Origin: Pholis gunnellus
Lineage: Eukaryota > Chordata > Actinopteri > Perciformes > Pholidae
Direction of reading: 5' to 3'
NCBI GenBank assembly: GCA_910591455.2
Contig: OU342808.1
Location: forward strand, 4,432,607-4,496,606
Length of the DNA: 64,000 nt
A program made the translations under genes and the position numbers. The notes under the pieces were generated by a model. That model saw only the letters and a list, made by a program, of their open reading frames with translations. It made no database searches and was not told the DNA's origin. Below are positions 55,901 through 64,000 of the stretch, in pieces; within the stretch, counting starts at the first letter, position 1, and every line of letters starts with the position of its first letter.

Positions 55901-58900
55901 ACGGTCTTAAAGATGCCCTCCAGATGTGTTTTCAGACGTGATCAAGTTTTTCCAGAAAAAAAACATTAAGATCCATCTTCCCTGATATAAAACTCCAAAG
56001 TTAGACTGCTGGACCCAAGATGTGTCCTACCTCATGGAGACATGTTTACTCTCATGGTACTGTACACTAGAGTACAGTATAGGGGCTCTCAACCTTTTGT
56101 AACTTGAGGTCTGATAAAAAAAAAAAAATGACTACAAAAAAACCTGAACATTTTTTTCTGTTTTATGAATACATAATATCTGATTTGGGGTCTGTATGAG
56201 ACGCACTGGACTTTTGACTAACTCCATTGTAAACTCATCTGTGTCATTATTAATCCCTCAGAGGAACTGAATAAAGACAGAAAGTCTGTGTAGGTCGGGT
56301 GGGACGGGAGCTTAGAGATCGCTGTTCGTGCCCCGTTTAAAACCAATTCAAGGACTACTTATTTTACTGTACTGTTTGTTTCCTTACTGAAATAAAGCCA
56401 GTTACTTAACAAGCTTACCTATTTTATGTAACAAATATACTTATTTTAACCCAAACCACTTTTCCTAAACCTAACCGAGTAGTTTTGTTGCTTAAGTCAA
56501 ACTAAAAACTAAGTAAATAACAAAGGAAGAATATCTTTTATAAAGTTGTATTTTATTTTATTTTGAAAAGACTATGCATGTAACGAGCAGGAATGATACC
56601 TTTCATGTGAGAATTGAAGTTTATTTTAAAGAGACAGTATGTAACACAGTGGTGGGCCGTCAGGGCCTGCAAAGCCTTCTCTGCTGGCCTAAACAGAATC
56701 ACAAAGTTATAGCTATTTTATAATTTAATAATTTTTCATAAATACACTACATGTATTATAATTTTTTTTTCCCTTATCTTATTTTCTCATTGCACAGCTA
56801 CTGTGCTCATCAGTTGCTCTGCTTCAGTGAAGCTTGTTTTAAGTAGCGCTTTTATCCAATCAGATTTCACCTCTGTGTCTCTAGGTAGAAGAGAGGCCCC
56901 AGGCCTGCAGAATCACAAGTGAATCCATGTGCAGTTTAAGTGAATGGGGACGATATTGTTGATTGTCATAGTCTTCAACCAATCAGATCTTTAGTTTGAC
57001 ATGTTGGGCGTGTTCTTTGACGTGCCAGTGGTACTCAGGTAGCCTGCTAAGTACATCAGCATTAACGTGCGCTCTGATTGGTCAGTGAGCTAATGTGACT
57101 TTTGTCAAACAGAAAGCTAGCTAGCAGATCTTAGTGTTTAGTGAGAGTTCAGGTGAAACATATGTAAGAGAAGTTATGACATTTTTTGCATTTTGCTTGG
57201 TGTAGATTCTTTTTTATTTTTTACCTAGCTTTGTTTTTTTAACACTCAATGGCTGAAGGAGGAGAAACGGATTTAGGAGTTACTGACTTTGTTAACAAAG
57301 AAAGGACTTTGTCTTTAAGTGAACAGCAGCTTTGGTAAGTGAACTGCTTTTGCGTCTTTACATCTGAAGTAGCGTTTCTACTGTGTTCATTTGTCTATCG
57401 TGTTGTTTTTATGAATAATATGAATGGCTCGTGCTCTAGCGCTGCAGCATTGCTGGATTGAGTTGTTGCTTTGTTGTCATATGAGTATATGTGACTAGTT
57501 CTTGTGAGTTGTTCTTGTCATTGTGTTAATTACATTGATTTGGACTATATGCATTGTCCGTTAATTACGAAGCATCCCGTCATGCGAGGGGTTATTGTCC
57601 GGACAGTTGAATCCGTTCGGGCTGTTGTTTTCTTTTTACAAAGCAAGAATGATGGTCTGGAGAAATGGGGATTGTGTGGTGATTGCTTTAGCCCTGTTTG
57701 AATCAGTAGGAACAATGAAACGCTGGGGAGAGTTCGTAGATTGTGTGCTGCTGTTGTTCCCCCGCTAAGCTAGTTTAGCTTAGCCTCCCTGAACACACGC
57801 GGGGCCTCAGCTGTTTTTTGTTCCGGGTTCAGAGGTCACACAGCCTGTTGTCTGTTACGTGAGCAAAGTCCACCGAAAACATTAGATTTCCCACAATTTA
57901 AGCTTCTGCATTTTCCAAACGCACTAGTATTATTCAAACGTATTGTTCGGTTCGTAAGCCTCGTACCGAACGGTTTAATACGAATACATGTATTGTTACA
58001 CCCCTAGAAACAAATAACCATAGCTCCCGTCATTATGACGCCACAGTAGGACAGCACAGAAGGCCCAGGTATAAAATGCACGGTGTTTTTGCCATTTTGC
58101 CATTTCAGTACGAATACCAGCTTTTTGCTTTTTGCAAAAAATCTTTACAAATCAATGTAGTGCAGTTATATTTAATACTACAAGCGCAGCCTGTCATTAG
58201 TGAGTTGCAGTGCGGTGGCACTGAGACTCTTTTAGATGGGTCAAACACTGGAATGCCAAAACAAAATATAGCTTGGTAGCCCTGTTGCCACAGTCGGCCC
58301 TAACCTGTGCCCTAACCTGTGCCCTAACCCCTAGAACCCCTAGAGTCAACGTTTTTAGGTTAAGAGACAAAAGTTTAAGCTATACAAATTGTTGCATATT
58401 GGACACAGAAGTTGAAACCAGAGAGGTTACAAAGTTGGTGAATCAGGCGCTGGGAAAGAATTCAGTCCGTGTAGGCCATTTGAAATGTGTTCATTCACTC
58501 AGACAGCACAGAACAGCACTGATGCCACAACAGTGCAGCTCCCTCCATATTGGACACATTAGAGGAAAGTGTGTACGAGCCACCAATCAATACAGCTTTA
58601 CGTTACTGCTCACTTCAAACTTATAGCTTTGAAAGAAGTAATAACACTATAATTCGTATGTAACCCACGTAATTGTGAGCCAGGACAGGGGACGTGATAT
58701 ATAGAGCGACAAAGTCTGTGTTAGGAGGTAAGTTGGGGGTTAATGGGTGAATCATGCAAACATTGGAGTTTCACTCAGGAGACCGTGGGTCATGTCCCCG
58801 AGTGAAACCAGATGTCAACGCTCACTTATTTGCTCCATATCTTCCATATTTAAAGTTATTTCGAGGAACTTTCATTTGGTGTTGGATTTGGCGGTCCCTG

Positions 58901-61900
58901 TGGACAGAAGCGGTAGTGTTTCCCTTTAGAAATCCTCTTTACTGCAGCAGCTGTCTGTTCAGCTCAGTCCTGGTTCTGGTTCTCCCGTCAGCTTAAACAT
59001 TTTGTGTTATTCTTGAAATATTCAATCATTTTCTCATGAATTTATTACTTTAACCCCATACTGTTAAAAAAACAAAAAAAAAAACTTTTATAGCATTTTT
59101 CTTCAATATTATATCAGTCTTCACTTTATTCTCGTGATATTAGGATGAGAACAGATTATCTTGATTATTTATAGAATTACAACTTTGTCTCGTACAAAAA
59201 AAAGTCTGATTATATAACAGTGTTTTCTTTGTCATCAGTTTCTTTGAATTAGTGATAAGAAGGTTATTTTTCAGATTATATGAGTTCTGAAACAGCCTCG
59301 AAACCTTCTCACGGACGTAAAGATGAGCTGATTCTAGACAGCTTTGCAGTGCTACGCTGTGCTGTATTGTGATCTCCTGTCCTCCACATTTCGCGTGCCA
59401 AGCGAGACATTCCGATTACCCCCCCCCCCCCCCCCCTTGTCTTGTTTTCCACCGGCTGCTTTCGCTGTGTGCGTCCAGCCACAGAGCCTCCTCTGTTTAT
59501 GACAATCCGTCAGCACAGTTTATGTTCCCACTGTTGAGATAAGTGGCGGCGCTGTAAACCGTGTGTACCGTCTCTCCTCCAGCCAAAGTCCGTAAGCTCT
59601 CGGCCCGTGCGCCCTCGTGTTCCCTGTGACACTAGAAGAACAAGCCAGAGCTCTGCCCCAAACAGAAGCTGCAGCAGCAGCGTGGTGTGCACCAAACCGC
59701 CCAGACTGAGGTGAGATGAGAGACGGTGGCTATTACTGGTAAAAAAAAAACCGACAGACTACACCCGCTGTGGCAATAAATAGGCTTATAAAAAGAAGAC
59801 GGGACCACGGCGGTGTTTTTCTGTGTGGTTGCTTTGGCAACCCTGTGGGCCTGGAGCGGAGGAGGTCGCACTGGAAAAAAAGAACCCAAGGCTGACTTTT
59901 GTGGTTCACATCGGGATGGATGTCCCAGGTGGTTATGTCATCTAAACAGAGACATCAGAGACAGGCTGAGCTGGACGGGATAAACAGAGAGACGGGGACG
60001 GATGGAGTGAGAGGGAGAGCTGTCAGAGACCACCAGACCTCCTCATCTGGATTGCTTACAGCTTCTGCAGGACCCTTTGCTCTTCCCTCTCTCCTCATCT
60101 GCTCTTCTCCTCCTCTCTCCGCCCATTCTCTCCCCTCTCCTCTTCTCCTTTTCTCTCATCTCCCTTCCTCCCCTTTTGTCTCCTCCTCCTCTCCTCTTCT
60201 ACTCCCATTCTCTTCTCCCTCTCCTTCTCTTCTCTCCTCCCTCTCCCCTCCCTTCTCCTCTCATCTCCTCTGTCCTACACCTCCTCTTCTCCCCTCCTCC
60301 TTTGGTACTGGTTCTTCATATCAGTGCAGTGGTGAAATCAATTAGCCAACAATTGAATCTTATTTCATTTGTGTACTCCAGTTAACATGAAGTCTGCATA
60401 CATTATTGTCACAGTTATACATTGTTGACCGTTGCATAAAAACGAAGTTGCAGTTTATATTGATTTTAAAGGTCGGTGGCAGCTCATAACATTAATTTAA
60501 CACTGACTTAAAGGGATAGTTTGGGTGTATTGAACGGGGTTCATGACTTACTTGTCTAAACTCAGTTTTTTAACCTACAGTAGATGGCGGTCGGCAGTTT
60601 GGGCAAAGTGATGTAAAAAAAAGTCTTCATTTTAAGTCTACGTCACATTTAGAATATTTTCATCGCCTTACCTTGTCATGAAACAGCCGTTTCTACCAGG
60701 GAACTGTGCTTGTATCCATCTATGCTCTCGCCAAAGCCACCAGACTTCATTGAAAAAAAAAGAATAATTTGACCTTGCATAACACGGGTCGACCGCTGCC
60801 TCCGTCTAGTTAGTTTGTGTTATTGTGTGACTTTGGTGAATCCGAACTAATCGAAGTCACGCAATAACACCAACACACCATTGAGAACGAAATAGACCAG
60901 CGACTCTCGTGTTCATGGAGTTTTGTGGCTTTTACAAGAGCATAGACAACGGCTTCAGCTCCCAGTCACAAAGGGCTGTCTGACGGCAAGCGACAAAAAT
61001 ATTCTAAATATAGCGCACACTTAAACTGGTATTGATTTCTTAAGAAACTTACAATACGTCTCGCTGCGGCCCCCGTCCACAGCAGTACATCGCTTCGCTC
61101 CGGTCTGCTTCTCCAAACTGGGGGCCTTCTGACTTCCATCTACTGTAGGTGATACTCTGACTCTGGATAAGTATCTCATACAACCCAACTTCAAAACACC
61201 CAAACTATCCCTTTAATGAGTACCGTGATGGATTACATAACTAGTGCAACTTTCAAAACGGCTTCAGAATTTCTAAAACACAGCTGCATGCTTTGCGGAA
61301 TAGTTCTCGGCGCATGTGATTTGCAGCTAATTGGCTTAAACATGTGAAACCAATGGTATGTCTCTTTAAGTCAGTACATGTTGGACTGTGTCTGCCCTGT
61401 CCTGCTCTGAGATTCTTGTTGAACTTAATTTGACCAAATAAGGGATCTCAGATACAACTGCAAATCCCCCCCCCCACCAGATTTAAAGCAGCTCTCCAAA
61501 AACACTGTTTATATCCACTAAACTGCCTCTCTGCTCTCTCAGACCTGGGTGAACGGGTAAAAAAGACTGTGCTGTGACACAAAGGGAAGATGGATTTCAA
61601 GGTTCCAGTCATTACCAATCTGTTTCAGAACATACATCATTGTCTCTCTCTAGTTTATAATATGGCACCAAGTAATACACAACCTCAAAGTTGTGTGATC
61701 TATTATTTACAGTATTTGACACTTAACCTTAACATTTGTTCATCCTTGATGTGACAGTCCAGGCAAAAAACATTGTTTTTCATGCAAGATTTTGGGCTAT
61801 TTTGCTTCCATAACATAACATTTTACATGTATAACTACTTTCTATACATCATTTCAACAGTGGGACACCCCTGTCTGTCAAAGCTGACTCTTTCTGATGA

Positions 61901-63803
61901 AGCTGATTTTGATATGCCATGAAGTACAGATGGCCATTATGTTCCTGATCAGCTGAAAGTAGGAAAAAAGTGTCGAACACTCTGTGGTCATTTGCATTTC
62001 TTTCATTTTTATGACATTGCGTGCCTGTGTCTCACTAATACGACACAGGCACGGATTTGTTTTATAGGCCACACCCCAGATACACAGCTGGTGGAGATTA
62101 GACAAGTATGTTCCTCTATAAGGGTGAGAAAAAACAATCAAGAGGCCTTCAATGAATAAAAATCAGCTGCAGCCAATCCAATTACCTCAAACAACTTGAC
62201 AAGTGCCAATATGTCTCATACCCTGTATGCACATTTCCATTTGACATACATTTGTGTAAAAATGTAAAAATACACAAATATGTATCTAAATTTACAGACT
62301 TTACAGAAAACCTTTTAGGTCATAATCTATATTCAATCCATGATGTGACCAAGTTCTAAAGTGGTGGATCCAAAAGTGTCCAAAAGTAAAACATCTAAAT
62401 TCACTCCTTTTGCAGGATGTGACACTTCTCAAAACCAATATATGTGATAGAGGAAATAGGATGACTGAATTCAACGAAATGTACTGCTCAGATGGGTACC
62501 GGTTGGCCTGAAGGGCTGTAGCTGCGGCGGGTGTGGGAGGAGTTCACGGAGAGAATTGAAAAGGACTTTCGCTTGGCCTCAAGGAAGTTTTGGCAAACCA
62601 TTGATGACTCAGAAGGGGAAAGTAGGGCTTGGCTGGACTTGGTGGGGGTCCGGTTTGGGGACCTCAGAATTGCATCTCTGCTCTTTGCAGATGATGTGAT
62701 TCTGTTGGCTCCATCAGACCGTAACCTTCAGCACACGCTGGGGAGGTTTGTGACCTCCATCGATGAATCGAGGTGGAGGCTGTGCAGCAGGAACCAGTGG
62801 ACACTCTCGAACCGGCTTCACCTTGGAGACGTGGAATGATGGGTGGACCCGCATGGTCCGGGGCACCTTAAGCCTCACTGCTGCAGGATTGATGACCTTC
62901 TGGATCTCGAATGGCCCAATGAACCTGGGTGCCAAGTTCTTAGACTCTACCCGCAAGGGTAGGTCCCGGGTCGATAGCCACACCTTCTGGCCACAGTGGT
63001 GGTTGCCCTCAGGGATAGGTGCTAAAGTAGATTGAGCTGGTGCTGATTGAGCCAAGTTTAAATATGAGTGGACCAGGCAGTCTCTTCGGTTTCAAACCTA
63101 TTTTACATACCACGAAATATTGTTCTTTGAATACAGTTGACAATCAGATTCAAGTGTATGCCAATGTTTTGTTACTATTACACGGTCATTTGATTTCACT
63201 GTAGGTCTATTGATCTGTCTTTTATGTTAGTGATGCCTTCATATAGGACAGATTTTTTCTATCCTCTTTGTTGAAAATTGTTTTGCATTTCCCTCATGTT
63301 CCTGTCAAAATCCTACATTTTCTGGCATATATGTTTTAATCTGCTAAAATAACAACATTTCTGATCAACAAAAAACAATGGCAAAGTTCCCTTGACTTGA
63401 ACAAAATATGAATATAAATATGATCACCTTCGTTATTTTTACATATTGTAGAAAATAACCACCAGATGATACATTAATAAGTCAAAAATCATATCTGCAA
63501 CCACAACAGGTCCTGTACATGAATATGACATATTTTGGTGATGTTGTCATAGGGCATCTGATAACAGTGGACTCAGCCTTCTTAAACGACCAGGAGCAGG
63601 CGGTTCTTGTCAGTCCACTTCTCGACCAGCAGGACTGGAGCTGCGTGAGGCTGGTGTACCAGATCACTGGAGAGGGTTCCCTGCAGCTCCACCTCAGACC
63701 AGATGGGGATAACTTTGACTACCGATTGTGGACTGCCAACAAAGCCTCTGACAGCTGGCTCATTGCTAGTGTGGACCTAGCAAACACCACAATCTCTTAC
63801 CAG
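52920..63803 (+). CDS. mamdc2: MAM domain-containing protein 2, first three coding exons (partial)
   Basis: Exons 52,920-52,947; 53,419-53,544; 63,553-63,803, all GT-AG with matching phases, giving the first 135 residues; the gene runs off the right edge. The N-terminus MSGVRLALHVLLLCEFLGAQ is a signal peptide split by intron 1. A MAM domain follows, starting LLLPGSCNFELGTCGYTSDP with the family's paired Cys, then SWSMNEEGHLITVDSAFLND, VLVSPLLDQQDWSCVRLVYQ and ASDSWLIASVDL, aligning residue for residue with human MAMDC2. Human MAMDC2 is a secreted matrix proteoglycan with four MAM domains; only the first is here. Position beside ptar1 fits vertebrate synteny. Upstream 52,600-52,920 is CpG-rich, a likely promoter and 5' UTR. 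Confidence 0.93.
53419..53544 (+). CDS. mamdc2: mamdc2 coding exon 2
   Basis: Acceptor CCCCCCTTTACAG, donor GTACCG. Encodes the rest of the signal peptide and the start of MAM domain 1 up to SMNEE; phase 1. Confidence 0.93.
54007..54430 (+). repeat. Third copy of the 0.5 kb repeat family
   Basis: Starts CCATAGACTGTAGAGAAG and shares GTGGACGTCATC, CATATTTGGAATGC, ACCTGTCAATCAC, AACATCATGCTGTATTG and GAGACCATAAACTCATG with 23,754-24,251. It stops near 54,420, lacking the last 80 bp. In mamdc2 intron 2. Confidence 0.75.
54483..54904. mobile_element. hAT MITE with 8-bp target duplication
   Basis: The element at 54,491-54,896 (406 bp) has ends CAGAGGTCTTCAGCAGGGGG and GTCCTG...GCAGACCCCTG, imperfect inverted repeats. 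CTCTAGGT is duplicated at 54,483-54,490 and 54,897-54,904. Interior AT-rich, non-coding. In mamdc2 intron 2. Confidence 0.85.
56647..57345 (+). mobile_element. 5' part of a hAT transposon with first coding exon
   Basis: Terminus CAGTGGTGGGCCGTCAGGG is typical of a fish hAT family. An ATG at 57,249 opens MAEGGETDLGVTDFVNKERT and on to EQQLW, followed by a good donor GTAAGT at 57,335, as in intron-containing hAT transposase genes. The rest of the transposase was not found, so it is truncated. Confidence 0.5.
57905..58007 (-). mobile_element. hAT 3' terminus fragment
   Basis: The reverse complement begins CTAGGGGTGTAACAATACAT, then ATTCGTATTAAACCG and ACCGAACAATACG, a typical terminal and subterminal pattern of fish BED-finger hAT elements. 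No opposite end was found nearby. Confidence 0.5.
58297..58332. repeat. Short tandem GCCCTAACCTGT
   Basis: Two full 12-base units plus a partial third, telomere-like in composition but with a longer period. Confidence 0.7.
59419..59436. repeat. Poly-C run
   Basis: Eighteen consecutive C residues in mamdc2 intron 2. Confidence 0.9.
60078..60302. repeat. Polypyrimidine tract, about 220 bp
   Basis: Almost only C and T (CTCCT, CTTCTC, CCCTCT words) with very few purines. The plus-strand Leu/Ser/Pro frames across it are composition artefacts. Such tracts can form triplex DNA. Confidence 0.9.
60508..61216. mobile_element. TTAA-flanked (piggyBac-type) MITE
   Basis: The element at 60,512-61,212 (701 bp) lies between TTAA at 60,508-60,511 and 61,213-61,216. 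Ends AGGGATAGTTTGGGTGT and ACACCCAAACTATCCCT are perfect 17-bp inverted repeats. Further inverted blocks (for example AATATTTT...GTAC-like words near 60,650 and CCATCTACTGTAGGT near 61,135 against ACCTACAGTAGATGG near 60,573) make it a fold-back. Non-coding; in mamdc2 intron 2. Confidence 0.85.
62525..62757 (+). pseudogene. Non-LTR retrotransposon RT fragment
   Basis: Reads WEEFTERIEKDFRLASRKFW, then LVGVRFGDLRIASLLFADDV with the catalytic FADD, then LLAPSDRNLQHTLGRF. The two halves are not adjacent in an intact element, so an internal deletion lies near 62,622. The frame ends at the gypsy junction. Confidence 0.75.
62757..63040 (-). pseudogene. Ty3/gypsy pol C-terminal (integrase end) fragment
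   Basis: The minus strand reads HCGQKVWLSTRDLPLRVESK, LAPRFIGPFEIQKVINPAAV and RVHPSFHVSKVKPV, the conserved region after the integrase core in vertebrate gypsy elements. It stops at PPPRFIDGG, just before the chromodomain, where it abuts the LINE fragment. No LTRs visible. Confidence 0.8.
63553..63803 (+). CDS. mamdc2: mamdc2 coding exon 3
   Basis: Acceptor GATGTTGTCATAG, donor GTAGGA. The first two bases complete the Gly of EEG, giving EEGHLITVDSAF as in the human protein. Ends in phase 0 after TTISYQ. Confidence 0.93.
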
Positions 63804-63939
63804 GTAGGAATGGCTGTAAAGACCATGACCAAAGTCATCACTGTTTGGTTGAATGTGTTGCCCTATTGTATATCACAATTTTAAATATCAGATATAGTTT
63901 TGATCAGTGCACCTGTTGCCATGTCAATAATTCTACCAC

Positions 63940-64000
63940 AAGGCAAGGCAAGTTTATTTGTATAGCACATTTCAACAACAAGGAAATTCAAAGTGCTTCA
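63940..64000 (+). repeat. Start of a teleost interspersed repeat
   Basis: GGCAAGGCAAGTTTATTTGT, ATAGCACATTTCA and AATTCAAAGTGCTTCA are the opening of a very common fish repeat. It runs off the window in mamdc2 intron 3. Confidence 0.6.

Noticed and set aside
60077..60385. Leu/Ser/Pro-rich protein
   Set aside because: It is a translation of the polypyrimidine tract.
63511..63552. Earlier acceptor (CCACAACAG) for mamdc2 exon 3
   Set aside because: It would add residues that do not align with MAMDC2; the acceptor at 63,551-63,552 restores EEGHLITVDSAF exactly.

Overview
This is vertebrate nuclear DNA, almost certainly from a teleost fish. Two split genes with GT/AG introns can be read with confidence: ptar1 on the minus strand (coding span 32,427-41,377, complete, 7 coding exons, 474 codons) and the first three coding exons of mamdc2 on the plus strand (52,920-63,803, continuing past the window). 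PTAR1 and MAMDC2 are also neighbours in human 9q21. The rest is dense with fish-type mobile elements (L2/Rex-like LINEs, many hAT and TTAA-flanked MITEs, tRNA-like SINEs) and long dinucleotide tracts.

Layout. 1-22 kb: no coding gene seen; it holds a fold-back MITE, a (CA)n tract, a degraded L2-type LINE (6.1-9.3 kb) broken by an 8-bp-TSD hAT MITE that itself carries a stretch of antisense 18S rRNA, a broken GTF2IRD2-like hAT transposase (14.2-16.8 kb) and two inverted remnants of a BED-finger hAT (2.6 and 17.2 kb). At 22.4-22.8 kb is a CpG-rich patch with a good minus-strand splice donor, a candidate 5' noncoding exon; by human gene order it could be apba1, in which case 1-22 kb would be its first intron. 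23-32 kb: a 0.5 kb repeat, a gag relic, a 1.56 kb inverted repeat (25.7-27.2 kb) and TTAA-type MITEs. 32.4-41.4 kb: ptar1, its introns carrying MITEs, SINEs, a LINE tail and a (GT)n(GA)n tract.

44.8-50.8 kb is the most unusual part: a near-perfect inverted duplication with two arms of about 2.37 kb and a 680 bp spacer. Each arm carries a complete, divergently oriented copy of a small three-coding-exon gene for a 146-residue secreted protein that I do not recognise. The copies differ by one residue (Ala/Thr). The left arm alone is interrupted by a 622 bp solo LTR with a 4 bp target duplication. The inner edges of both arms end inside a short dispersed repeat that occurs at least seven times in the window.

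52.5-64 kb: start of mamdc2, with signal peptide and first MAM domain split over three exons; its 10 kb second intron holds an 8-bp-TSD hAT MITE, a TTAA MITE, a 220 bp polypyrimidine tract and a reverse-transcriptase/Ty3-gypsy junction. The two named genes have no evident functional link: PTAR1 is a protein prenyltransferase alpha subunit in the cytosol, MAMDC2 a secreted matrix protein. What links the region is conserved gene order and heavy transposon traffic.
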